This document shows positions 42,642-50,917 of a stretch of DNA of 64,000 nucleotides, in pieces. The position numbers were made by a program, and so were the translations under genes. Position 1 is the stretch's first letter. Each line of letters starts with the position of its first letter. The notes beneath the pieces are model-generated. The model saw nothing but the letters and a program-made list of their open reading frames with translations. It had not been told where the DNA came from and did not search any database. This DNA comes from Hyphococcus aureus (GTDB lineage: Bacteria; Pseudomonadota; Alphaproteobacteria; Caulobacterales; Parvularculaceae), in contig NZ_JBHRSH010000002.1 of the NCBI RefSeq assembly GCF_042643165.1, positions 558,001 to 622,000 of the forward strand, given 5' to 3'.

Positions 42642-42667
42642 CGTCTCATAGCTACAAGGTTGAGACG
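42642..42667. promoter_or_regulatory. Inverted repeat in the fdsG leader
   Basis: CGTCTCA (42642-42648), 12-base spacer, TGAGACG (42661-42667), directly upstream of the fdsG start. A second, AT-rich dyad CATAAAATTATG lies at 42671-42682. Either could be an operator for a formate-responsive or LysR-type regulator, or the first could form an mRNA hairpin. Confidence 0.4.
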
Positions 42668-42729
42668 TAACATAAAATTATGAAAACCCCATATCAATTC
42701 GGGCACAAGGGATGTCGGATTTGCGAAGC

Positions 42730-43947
42730 CTAATCAGCCTTCTTATTGGCTTGCCTGTTAATTTCCGCCAGCAAAGCCGCCTGAACCGCGGTTGGCCGCC
42801 AGTTGCGCCGCTTGGTTAACCCAATGCTGCGTGAGACTTCGGAAACCGGGTGCGGCCGCGAAATCAGCATGTTTGCCGTTTTTTCGTAGCGAATCTGCTC
42901 GTCCGACAGGAGCATCATACGGTCGGAATTCATTAATATGACGCGCGCGACGCCAAGGGAGTTACATTCAATAACATCTTTCGGCGCCGGCAAATTCAAT
43001 CCTTCAAACAACGCATCGAAGTGACTGCGCAACGGAGATGTTGCATGTGGCGCAATCCATGAAAAAGAACCGAGCGTTGGACCATCAAGACACGCCTCAG
43101 CCGCCGGATGGCCGACACGCATGACGATCGCCAACGGGTCATCAAATAAGGGCTCTTCAACGACATCTTTAAGCGCCGGGTTTTCCCGCATGGCGCCGAC
43201 CAATATGTCCGTGTCCCCTCTTCTCAATCCGATTAGCAAATCCTCATAGGCGCCATCGACGATCGTTACCTTATGGTCGGGATAGGCCGCCGAAAATGCG
43301 GCGACCGAGGCAGGAACCAGATGCGCACGCGCCAGCGGCATGGCGCCGATGACGGTGCCGCCCGCTTCGTGGCCCATTGCTTCAGCAATCTCCTCCGCCG
43401 CCTGTTTTAATTCCGCAAAGGCAAGGCCGGTTTTAAGCGCCAGTATTTCCGCTTTTTTTGTTGGCCGGACGCCATGGCTGGTGCTTTCGAACAAAGATGC
43501 GTCAAGCGCTTTTTCAAGATCTTTCGCCGCCCGATGCACTGTCGGCGCCGCGTATCCTTCCGCCCGCGCAGCGCCGGAAAAACCTCCATGGCGAACTATG
43601 CTGGCAAGGGTTTCGAGACGCCGCGCCGACATCGCTCGCAGCGCATTGCCCGGATTAGCCTTCGGCCCGGACGCCTCTCTTACCCCTTCACTCAACAGGC
43701 CGAGCGCGACCGCGGCGCGTTCAAGAAGAATTTGCCCCTCCTGCGTCGTAACAATGCGGTCCTTGCTGCGCGCGGTCAGGGCCGTCGAGTAATGGTCGTT
43801 CAGGCCTTTCAGGGCCTGGCTCGCCGCCGGTTGCGTCAACCCCAGCGCCGCCGCCGCGCCGGTCACCGAACCGCGCCGGATGATTTCGCGGAAAACATTC
43901 AGATGCCAGAGATTAGGCGGATGCCTGGGATTGGGCGATTGGCGCAT
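42730..43947 (-). CDS. LysR-type regulator with two N-terminal HTH domains
   Basis: A 405-residue regulator, about 100 residues longer than a normal LysR protein. Two LysR-type winged HTH units follow each other: residues 14-75 (LNVFREIIRRGSVTGAAAAL, TQPAASQALKGL) and residues 108-168 (LETLASIVRHGGFSGAARAE, APTVHRAAKDLEKALD). A substrate-binding effector domain follows from about 190 (GTVIGAMPLARAHLVPASVA, LLIGLRRGDTDILVGAM). It is divergent from the lig operon and upstream of fdsG on its own strand, so either or both could be targets. I favour the lig operon because similar double-HTH proteins tend to neighbour aromatic cleavage genes (moderate confidence). Confidence 0.88.
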   Translation of the reverse strand: MRQSPNPRHPPNLWHLNVFREIIRRGSVTGAAAALGLTQPAASQALKGLNDHYSTALTARSKDRIVTTQEGQILLERAAVALGLLSEGVREASGPKANPGNALRAMSARRLETLASIVRHGGFSGAARAEGYAAPTVHRAAKDLEKALDASLFESTSHGVRPTKKAEILALKTGLAFAELKQAAEEIAEAMGHEAGGTVIGAMPLARAHLVPASVAAFSAAYPDHKVTIVDGAYEDLLIGLRRGDTDILVGAMRENPALKDVVEEPLFDDPLAIVMRVGHPAAEACLDGPTLGSFSWIAPHATSPLRSHFDALFEGLNLPAPKDVIECNSLGVARVILMNSDRMMLLSDEQIRYEKTANMLISRPHPVSEVSRSIGLTKRRNWRPTAVQAALLAEINRQANKKAD

Positions 43948-44073
43948 AAATGATGAGGTTGATCCTTACTCATTAGCATTTTCTTATATTTGGGGCCGAT
44001 TTTCAATTGGATTTCAGCCCTGCCCGGGCGCATCTCAAAAGCCATAAGGAATCAATATTTTACGGAGGAGTTC

Positions 44074-44775
44074 ATGGGCGTCGTTGTCACCAACATAGAG
44101 CGTGCGGACAAGTCGGTCGTAGACGCCTTCGCGCAGGGCCGGATCGGCGTCGCCACCGTCCATGAGGCCCAAGGGAGAAAGGGTCTCCTCGCGCCGGATA
44201 TCAACCCTATTTACAAGGGCGCTCATGTGGCGGGAACCGCCGTCACCATCTCCGCGCCGCCCTGCGATAACTGGATGATCCATGTGGCTGTTGAACAATG
44301 CGAGCCGGGCGATGTCCTGGTGCTGGCGCCCACCTCAGATTCCGACGCCGGTTATTTCGGAGACCTTCTCGCCACCTCGCTCAAGGCGCGCGGCGTCAAG
44401 GCGCTCATTATTAACGCCGGCGTTCGCGACACCAAAGACCTCGAAGAGATGGGATTTCCGGTCTGGTCGAAATGCGTCTTCAGCCAGGGCACGGTTAAAG
44501 AAACCCTGGGCGACGTAAACATTCCGGTCGTCTGCGCCGGAGCCTATGTGAATCCGGGCGACATCGTCATCGCTGACGATGACGGGGTGGTGGTTGTCGC
44601 CAAAGAAGAAGCCGCCGAAGTTTTGAAAAAATCCCAGGAGCGCGAGGCGAACGAAGAATCCAAGCGCCAGCGCCTCGCCGCTGGCGAACTCGGCCTCGAC
44701 ATCTACAAGATGCGCGAACGTCTCGCCGAACGCGGTCTAAAATATGTCGACCAGAAAGACTGGCTGAAGTCATGA
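44074..44775 (+). CDS. ligK: 4-carboxy-4-hydroxy-2-oxoadipate aldolase
   Basis: A 233-residue class II aldolase of the RraA-like fold. It splits CHA to pyruvate and oxaloacetate, last step of the protocatechuate 4,5-cleavage pathway, and often also decarboxylates oxaloacetate. Family features: GTAVTISAPPCDNWM, then ARGVKALIINAGVRDTKDL (metal/pyruvate site) and VNPGDIVIADDDGVVVV. ATG 44074 has GGAGGAG upstream. The first gene of the lig operon, overlapping the next by four bases (ATGA). Confidence 0.93.
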   Translation: MGVVVTNIERADKSVVDAFAQGRIGVATVHEAQGRKGLLAPDINPIYKGAHVAGTAVTISAPPCDNWMIHVAVEQCEPGDVLVLAPTSDSDAGYFGDLLATSLKARGVKALIINAGVRDTKDLEEMGFPVWSKCVFSQGTVKETLGDVNIPVVCAGAYVNPGDIVIADDDGVVVVAKEEAAEVLKKSQEREANEESKRQRLAAGELGLDIYKMRERLAERGLKYVDQKDWLKS

Positions 44776-45863
44776 TGACGGCAATCCCGGCGACCCTGAT
44801 GCGCGGGGGGACGTCGAAAGGGCTTTACTTCAACGCGAAAGACATGCCGGGAGACGAAACTCTGCGCGATCAGGTTCTGCTCGCCGCCATGGGATCGCCT
44901 GACCTGCGCCAGATTGACGGCGTCGGCGGCGCCCACCCTTTGACCAGCAAGGTCGCCATCATGTCCGCGCCGATGCGCGATGACGCCGATGTCAGCTATC
45001 TTTTCCTGCAAGTCGTCGTCGACAAGCCGGAAGTTTCAACCAGCCAGAATTGCGGCAACATTCTCGCAGGCGTCGGACCATGGGCGATTGAAAACAAGTT
45101 TGTCGAGGCGAAAGACGGCGTCACGCCGGTGCGCATTCATATGGTCAACACGGATGCGATCGCCGTCGCCCATGTGCCGACGCCTGGGCGTCAGGTTGAA
45201 TATGAAGGCGACGCGCGCATTGACGGCGTGCCCGGAACCTCTGCCGCCATCCCCATCGACTTTCTCGATGTCGCAGGCTCCAGTTGCGGCGCGCTTCTGC
45301 CGACTGGCAACATCATTGATGAGATTGACGGCGTAGAGATGACATGCGTCGATAACGGCATGCCGGTGGTCGTTTTACGCGCCGCCGATTTCGGCCTTAG
45401 CGGGTCGGAAAGCCCCGCCGAGCTTGAAGCAAACGAAGACCTCAAAAAACGCATCGAAAGCATCCGGCTTCTGATCGGCCCTAAAATGAATCTCGGCGAC
45501 GTTGAGAAAAAGACCGTACCGAAAATGACGCTGGTCTCAGCCCCGCAATCGGGCGGCGTCGTTAACACGCGCAGCTTCATCCCGCACCGTGTGCATGAGG
45601 CCATTGGCGTTCTTGGCGCCGTCAGCGTCGCCACGGCCTGCATGCTGCCCGGCTCTGTGGCGCAAGGCATTGCAAAACTCGACGCGGGCGACGGCGAAAA
45701 ACGCCTGGAGATCGAGCATCCCACCGGTTTTTTCACGGTCGATATGGATGTGGCGCTGAGCGACGGCACGGTGGATGTGAAACGCTCAGCCTTGTTGCGC
45801 ACCGCGCGTAAGCTCATGCGGGGCGAAGTTTATATCCGCTCAAGCGTGTGGGACGGAAAATGA
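44772..45863 (+). CDS. galD: 4-oxalomesaconate tautomerase (PrpF family)
   Basis: A 363-residue two-domain PrpF-fold isomerase (diaminopimelate epimerase-like). It contains ATLMRGGTSKGLYFNAKDMP at the N-terminus, the QNCGNILAGVGPWAIE motif and the AGSSCGALLPTGN strand. In this pathway it interconverts tautomers or double-bond isomers of 4-oxalomesaconate so that LigJ can hydrate it (GalD in pseudomonads; LigU in sphingomonads). Coupled to ligK and to the next gene by four-base overlaps. Confidence 0.9.
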   Translation: MMTAIPATLMRGGTSKGLYFNAKDMPGDETLRDQVLLAAMGSPDLRQIDGVGGAHPLTSKVAIMSAPMRDDADVSYLFLQVVVDKPEVSTSQNCGNILAGVGPWAIENKFVEAKDGVTPVRIHMVNTDAIAVAHVPTPGRQVEYEGDARIDGVPGTSAAIPIDFLDVAGSSCGALLPTGNIIDEIDGVEMTCVDNGMPVVVLRAADFGLSGSESPAELEANEDLKKRIESIRLLIGPKMNLGDVEKKTVPKMTLVSAPQSGGVVNTRSFIPHRVHEAIGVLGAVSVATACMLPGSVAQGIAKLDAGDGEKRLEIEHPTGFFTVDMDVALSDGTVDVKRSALLRTARKLMRGEVYIRSSVWDGK

Positions 45864-46741
45864 GCGGGGCGCCCGACATATGCCTGATCGGTTTCGGTGA
45901 AGTCGGCCAGATCCTCGCCGCCGACCTTGCCGGCAAAGCCCATTCGATTTCCGCATGGGATGTTCTGTTTCCTGACCCGGACAGCGCGCCGTCAAAGGCG
46001 GCAGGCGCAATCCGCAAAGGCGCAACCGCACAGGACGCAGCAAAGAACGCCGACATCATCATCAGCGCTGTCACAGCCGCGCAAACCATGAACGCAGTGA
46101 CAAGCATCGCCGGCGTGGTGAAAAAAGACGCCGTCTTTCTGGACTTGAATTCCGCCTCGCCCGGCGCAAAAACAAAGGCCGCCGCCGCCATCAATGAGGC
46201 TGGTGGGCGCTATGTTGAAGCCGCCGTGATGTCGCCCATCGGGCCGAAACGCATCGCGTGCCCCATGTTGTTTGGCGGCCAGCACGCCGAAACATTCCTG
46301 CCGCTTGCTCATGAGCTTGGCTTTGCGGGCGCAACAGTTTTCGCTGATGACTATGGCAAGGCGTCAGCCGCAAAGATGTGCCGCAGCATCATGGTCAAGG
46401 GCGTTGAGGCGCTGCTGACCGAATCGCTGCTTTCTGCGCGCCATTACGGCGTCGAAGACACTGTCATCGCCTCCCTGTCGGACCTTTTCCCGGGACCGGA
46501 CTGGAAGGAGCTTTCCACCTATATGATCTCGCGGGCGCTGGAGCACGGGAAGCGGCGCGCGGAAGAGATGCGCGAAGTTGCAAAAACCGTTGAGGAAGCA
46601 GGGCTTTCGCCCCTGATGAGTTCAGCCTGCGCAGAGCGGCAGGACCGTTCCGCCGCTCATCGCTATGCACTTACTGAAACTACCCTGCCCGATATGCTGG
46701 ATGCAATCATCAACGGCGCAAGCCCGGAGCGAGCCTTATGA
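45860..46741 (+). CDS. NAD(P)-dependent dehydrogenase with DUF1932 domain
   Basis: A 293-residue protein of the 6-phosphogluconate/3-hydroxyisobutyrate dehydrogenase superfamily. The Rossmann motif is ICLIGFGEVGQILAADLAG; ADIIISAVTAAQTMNAV and FLDLNSASPGAKTKAAAAI follow. The C-terminal helical part (KASAAKMCRSIMVKGVEALL) matches DUF1932. No step of the standard 4,5-cleavage pathway needs it, since LigC is a different family and is present. It may oxidise a side substrate such as a hydroxyacid. Overlaps galD by four bases and ligJ by four bases. Confidence 0.82.
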   Translation: MSGAPDICLIGFGEVGQILAADLAGKAHSISAWDVLFPDPDSAPSKAAGAIRKGATAQDAAKNADIIISAVTAAQTMNAVTSIAGVVKKDAVFLDLNSASPGAKTKAAAAINEAGGRYVEAAVMSPIGPKRIACPMLFGGQHAETFLPLAHELGFAGATVFADDYGKASAAKMCRSIMVKGVEALLTESLLSARHYGVEDTVIASLSDLFPGPDWKELSTYMISRALEHGKRRAEEMREVAKTVEEAGLSPLMSSACAERQDRSAAHRYALTETTLPDMLDAIINGASPERAL

Positions 46742-47760
46742 TCATTGACTGTCATGGCCACCAGACCATCGTCCCGAAAGCCCATACGGATTTCCGCGCG
46801 GCGCAGAAAGTGCGCCTGAAAGACCCGTCTCTGCCCAAGCCCATGCAGCCGGAAATGAGCGATGATGAAATCGCCGAAGGGATCGAGGCGAACCAGCTGC
46901 GCCTGTTAAAAGAACGCGGCGGCGACATGACCATCTTTTCTCCGCGCGCGTCGGCCATGGAGCCCCATGTAGGCGATGCGGAAACCGCAATGGAATGGTC
47001 CATCGCCTGCAACAACATGATCCATCGGGTGACGCAGCTCTTCCCCGAGAATTTTATTGGCGTTTGCATGCTGCCGCAGATTCCCGGCGGGTCTCTTGAT
47101 AACTCCATCGCGGAAGTCGAACGCTGCGTGAACGAACTGGGGTTCATCGGCTGCAATCTTAACCCCGACCCGTCAGGCGGGCATTGGAACGCGCCGCCGC
47201 TCACCGACAAATACTGGTATCCGATTTACGAAAAGCTCGTTGAGCTTGAAATCCCGGCCATGATTCATGTGTCGGGATCGTGCAACCCGACGTTCCACGC
47301 CACCGGCTCTTATTACATCGCCGCCGACACCAACGCCTTCATGCAGTTCATTCAGGGCGATCTGTTCAAAGACTTCCCCGATCTGAAACTCGTTATCCCT
47401 CATGGCGGCGGCGCCGTGCCTTATCACTGGGGCCGTTATCGCGGCCTCGCCGACATGCTGAAACAGCCGCCGGTTGAAACCCATGTGATGAAGAACGTCT
47501 ATTTCGACACTTGCGTCTATCACCAGCCTGGAATCGATCTCCTCTTCGAAGTGATCGAAATCGAAAATATCCTGTTCGGCTCGGAGATGGTCGGCGCGGT
47601 GCGCGGCATCGACCCGCAGACGGGTCAGTATTTCGACGACACCAAACGCTATGTGGACAATTTGGGTTTGTCGGCGGACGACCTATATAAAATTTATGAG
47701 GGCAATGCGCGGCGCGTTTATCCGCGCCTAGACAAATTCCTGAAAGCGAAAGGCAAGTAA
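46738..47760 (+). CDS. ligJ: 4-oxalomesaconate hydratase
   Basis: A 340-residue amidohydrolase-superfamily hydratase that adds water to 4-oxalomesaconate to give CHA. Zinc ligand motif H-x-H is at the N-terminus (MIIDCHGHQTI). Further segments are GGDMTIFSPRASAMEPHVGD, GCNLNPDPSGGHWNAPPL, PAMIHVSGSC and VIPHGGGAVPYHWGRYRG. Length agrees with sphingomonad LigJ. Embedded in the lig operon between the DUF1932 dehydrogenase and ligI. Confidence 0.95.
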   Translation: MIIDCHGHQTIVPKAHTDFRAAQKVRLKDPSLPKPMQPEMSDDEIAEGIEANQLRLLKERGGDMTIFSPRASAMEPHVGDAETAMEWSIACNNMIHRVTQLFPENFIGVCMLPQIPGGSLDNSIAEVERCVNELGFIGCNLNPDPSGGHWNAPPLTDKYWYPIYEKLVELEIPAMIHVSGSCNPTFHATGSYYIAADTNAFMQFIQGDLFKDFPDLKLVIPHGGGAVPYHWGRYRGLADMLKQPPVETHVMKNVYFDTCVYHQPGIDLLFEVIEIENILFGSEMVGAVRGIDPQTGQYFDDTKRYVDNLGLSADDLYKIYEGNARRVYPRLDKFLKAKGK

Positions 47761-47766
47761 CGCTTC

Positions 47767-48678
47767 ATGAGCGCCGCGAGCGAAACATTCGAAAAGACGC
47801 CCGGCTGGCTAGACTGGTTTGACGGGCCGTCGAAACCTAAATTCACGCCGCCGCCTGGCGCCGTCGACGCCCATTGCCATGTTTTCGGGCCGGGTCATAA
47901 GTTTCCCTTTGCGCCGGAGCGGAAATACACGCCCTGCGACGCTTCGAAACATCAACTCTATGCGCTCCGCGATCATCTCGGCTTTTCGCGCAATGTGCTG
48001 GTGCAGGCGACCTGTCACGGCGCTGACAATCGCGCAACCATGGATGCGGTCATGAGCTCCGGCGGCAAGGCGAAAGGCATCGCTTCCGTCAAACCATCTG
48101 TCACCGACGAAGAATTGGAACTCCTCAACGCCAACGGCATCAAGGGTGTCCGTTTCAATTTTGTGAAGCGGCTTGTGGACCCGCTACCCCCGGCCGTGCT
48201 CGCGAAGCTCGTGGAGCGCATCAACAAATTCGGCTGGCACATCGTCATCTATTTCGAGGCCGAGGAACTGCCGGAGCTTTACGACTTCATTTCAAGCATT
48301 GAGACCGTTGTCGTCGTCGATCATATGGGCCGCCCCGATGTGACGAAGGATGTGGACGGGCCCGAATTTTCTCTCTTCCAGAAACTCATGGAAGAAAATG
48401 AAAACATCTGGTCGAAGGTCACCTGCCCCGAGCGGCTCTCAAAATCCGGGCCGCCGACCTATGACGATTTCGTTCCGTTCGGGGCCCGTATCGTTGAACG
48501 CTTCCCTGACCGTGTCCTGTGGGGCACGGACTGGCCGCACCCGAATCTGACATCGCACATGCCGGACGACGCCTGGCTTGTCGATATGATCCCGCGCATC
48601 GCCCCAAGCGAAGCGCTTCAGCACAAACTGCTCGTAGACAATCCCATGCGCCTGTATTGGCCGGAGGAAGGTAAGTAA
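47767..48678 (+). CDS. ligI: 2-pyrone-4,6-dicarboxylate hydrolase
   Basis: A 303-residue amidohydrolase that opens the lactone PDC to 4-oxalomesaconate. The N-terminal VDAHCHVFGPGHKFPF, KGIASVKPSVTDEELE, RFNFVKRLVDP, VVVDHMGRPDV and RVLWGTDWPHPN are all LigI features (the final Asp acts as catalytic base). Unlike most relatives LigI does not need a metal. The stop shares a base with the ligA start (TAATG). Confidence 0.96.
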   Translation: MSAASETFEKTPGWLDWFDGPSKPKFTPPPGAVDAHCHVFGPGHKFPFAPERKYTPCDASKHQLYALRDHLGFSRNVLVQATCHGADNRATMDAVMSSGGKAKGIASVKPSVTDEELELLNANGIKGVRFNFVKRLVDPLPPAVLAKLVERINKFGWHIVIYFEAEELPELYDFISSIETVVVVDHMGRPDVTKDVDGPEFSLFQKLMEENENIWSKVTCPERLSKSGPPTYDDFVPFGARIVERFPDRVLWGTDWPHPNLTSHMPDDAWLVDMIPRIAPSEALQHKLLVDNPMRLYWPEEGK

Positions 48679-49085
48679 TGAAACAAAACATTCACGAATA
48701 TCTGGCCGAGTTTGATGATATTCCCGGCACGCGCGTTTACACGACCGCGCGCGCACGAAAAGGCTATTGGGTGAACCAGTTCGCCATGAGCTTGATGAAG
48801 GATGAAAATCGCAAGCGCTGGCTCGCTGACGAAAAAGCCTATCTCGATGAATGGCCGAAAATGACCCAGGAGCAGAAAGACGCCCTGCTCGCCCGGGATT
48901 ACGACAAGCTGCTCGATCTCGGCGGCAATATTTATTTTCTGGCGAAAGTGTTTTCGACCGACGGCAAATCCTATCTTCAGGCAGTGTCGACCATGACAGG
49001 CATGAGCGTCGAAGAATATAGAAATATGATGCTATCCGGCGGGCGCTCGCCCGAAGGCCTGCGTTCGAAAAAGAAAGGTTATTAA
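48678..49085 (+). CDS. ligA: Protocatechuate 4,5-dioxygenase alpha subunit
   Basis: A 135-residue helical small subunit of the extradiol dioxygenase LigAB. It contains TARARKGYWVNQFAMSLM, the NRKRWLADEKAYLDEWPKMT segment and LLDLGGNIYFLAKVF, typical of LigA; it closes the active site over LigB. Five bases separate it from ligB. Confidence 0.96.
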   Translation: MKQNIHEYLAEFDDIPGTRVYTTARARKGYWVNQFAMSLMKDENRKRWLADEKAYLDEWPKMTQEQKDALLARDYDKLLDLGGNIYFLAKVFSTDGKSYLQAVSTMTGMSVEEYRNMMLSGGRSPEGLRSKKKGY

Positions 49086-49089
49086 GTTC

Positions 49090-49938
49090 ATGGCCCGTAT
49101 CACTGCAGGCATAACATCAAGCCATGTGCCGGCCATCGGCGCCGCCGTGGATCTTGGCAATACTCAAGACGATTACTGGAAGCCAGCCTTCGCCGGTTTT
49201 GACTGGACGAAAGAATGGATCATGAAGCCGGAGAACAAGCCGGATGTCGTGATCCTCGTCTATAACGATCACGCCAGCGCGTTCGACATGAACCTGATAC
49301 CGACCTTCGCGATTGGATGCGCCGATGAATTTCAGCCGGCGGATGAGGGCTGGGGACCGCGCCCCGTGCCGGTGGTGAAAAACCACGCAGACCTTGCCTG
49401 GCATATTGCACAAAGCTGCATCCTAGATGAATTCGATATGACCATCATCAACAAGATGGATGTCGATCACGGCCTCACCGTGCCCTTGTCGCTAATGTTC
49501 GGACAGCCCGACGCCTGGCCGTGCAAAATCATTCCGCTCGCCGTTAACGTCGTCACCTATCCGCCCCCGTCGGGCAATCGTTGCTATAATCTGGGCAAAG
49601 CCATTCGCGACGCTGTCGAAAGCTTCCCCGAAGACCTGAAAGTGCAGGTCTGGGGCACAGGCGGCATGAGCCACCAGCTGCAGGGAACGCGCGCCGGTCT
49701 TATCAATGCTGAGTGGGACAAGAAATTTCTCGATGATCTCACCGCGAACCCGGAACGCCTCCGCAAAATGCCGCATATCGAATATCTACGCGAAGCTGGC
49801 TCCGAAGGCATCGAACTCGTCATGTGGCTGATCATGCGCGGCGCGCTCGGCAAAGACGTTCGCGAGCTGCATCGCCATTATCATGTGGCCGCTTCCAATA
49901 CGGCGCTCGGCCATATCGTTCTCGAACCCACTGAGTAA
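49090..49938 (+). CDS. ligB: Protocatechuate 4,5-dioxygenase beta subunit
   Basis: A 282-residue catalytic subunit with non-heme Fe(II), cleaving the protocatechuate ring between C4 and C5. Metal and acid/base residues are expected in ITAGITSSHVPAIGAA (His), VYNDHASAFDMN (His) and the KMDVDHGLTVPLSLMF region; GTGGMSHQLQGTRAG follows. Full-length compared with sphingomonad LigB. Confidence 0.97.
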   Translation: MARITAGITSSHVPAIGAAVDLGNTQDDYWKPAFAGFDWTKEWIMKPENKPDVVILVYNDHASAFDMNLIPTFAIGCADEFQPADEGWGPRPVPVVKNHADLAWHIAQSCILDEFDMTIINKMDVDHGLTVPLSLMFGQPDAWPCKIIPLAVNVVTYPPPSGNRCYNLGKAIRDAVESFPEDLKVQVWGTGGMSHQLQGTRAGLINAEWDKKFLDDLTANPERLRKMPHIEYLREAGSEGIELVMWLIMRGALGKDVRELHRHYHVAASNTALGHIVLEPTE

Positions 49939-49957
49939 GCGAAAGGAAAGGATCAAC

Positions 49958-50917
49958 ATGACTAAAGTTGTCCTCGCCGGCGCTGGCGCGTTCGGCCTCA
50001 AACATCTCGACGGCATAAAGAATATTGACGGCGTTGAAGTCGTTTCCGTCGTTGGCCGCAGACTGGAGCCGACACAAAAAGTCGCCGACGATTATGGCGT
50101 CCCCCATGCCTGCACCGACCTCGCGGAAGCGCTTGCGCAACCCGGCGTTGACGCCGCAATCCTGTGCACCCCGACGCAGATGCACGCCGAACAGGCGATC
50201 CAGTGCATGGACGCCGGCAAACATGTGCAGGTGGAAATTCCGCTTGCTGATTCATGGTCCGAAGCCGAGGCCGTAATGAAAAAGCAGCAAGAAACCGGTC
50301 TCGTCTGCATGGTCGGCCACACCCGTCGATTTAACCCGTCACACCAGTGGGTTCACAACAAGATTACGGCAGGCGAGCTTTCTATTCAGCAGATGGACGT
50401 CCAAACCTATTTCTTCCGCCGCAAAAACATGAACGCAAAGGGAGAGCCCCGGTCCTGGACGGATCACCTTCTCTGGCACCATGCAGCGCACACGGTTGAT
50501 CTCTTCCAGTATCAAACGGGTGAAAAAGTTGTTGTCGCCAACGCCGTTCAAGGGCCGATCCATCCTGAACTCGGGATCGCCATGGACATGTCGATTCAAC
50601 TCCTGTCGGAAAAAGGGAAAGTTCTGACGCTATCCTTGTCATTCAACAATGACGGTCCGCTCGGCACTTTCTTCCGCTACATTTGCGACAACGGCACGTA
50701 TATCGCGCGCTATGATGATCTGGTGAATGGCAAGGAAGAACCGATTGACGTTTCCAAGGTTGATGTCTCCATGAACGGCATCGAACTGCAGGACCGTGAA
50801 TTCTTCGCCGCCATCAAGGAACGGCGCGAGCCGAATTCGAGCGTCGGCAAGGTCCTTCCCTGCTATAAAACCCTTTACGATCTCGAAGAAAAACTGAAGG
50901 CGCAAGGCGAACTGTGA
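49958..50917 (+). CDS. ligC: 4-carboxy-2-hydroxymuconate-6-semialdehyde dehydrogenase
   Basis: A 319-residue GFO/IDH/MocA-family oxidoreductase that oxidises the ring-cleavage product (as its hemiacetal) to 2-pyrone-4,6-dicarboxylate with NADP+. N-terminal Rossmann fold: VVLAGAGAFGLKHLDGI; then LCTPTQMHAEQAIQCMDAGK, the VEIPLAD motif and WTDHLLWHHAAHTVDLF. Start at 49958 with AAAGGAAAGGA upstream; the earlier in-frame ATG lies inside ligB. Overlaps the next gene by four bases. Confidence 0.95.
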   Translation: MTKVVLAGAGAFGLKHLDGIKNIDGVEVVSVVGRRLEPTQKVADDYGVPHACTDLAEALAQPGVDAAILCTPTQMHAEQAIQCMDAGKHVQVEIPLADSWSEAEAVMKKQQETGLVCMVGHTRRFNPSHQWVHNKITAGELSIQQMDVQTYFFRRKNMNAKGEPRSWTDHLLWHHAAHTVDLFQYQTGEKVVVANAVQGPIHPELGIAMDMSIQLLSEKGKVLTLSLSFNNDGPLGTFFRYICDNGTYIARYDDLVNGKEEPIDVSKVDVSMNGIELQDREFFAAIKERREPNSSVGKVLPCYKTLYDLEEKLKAQGEL

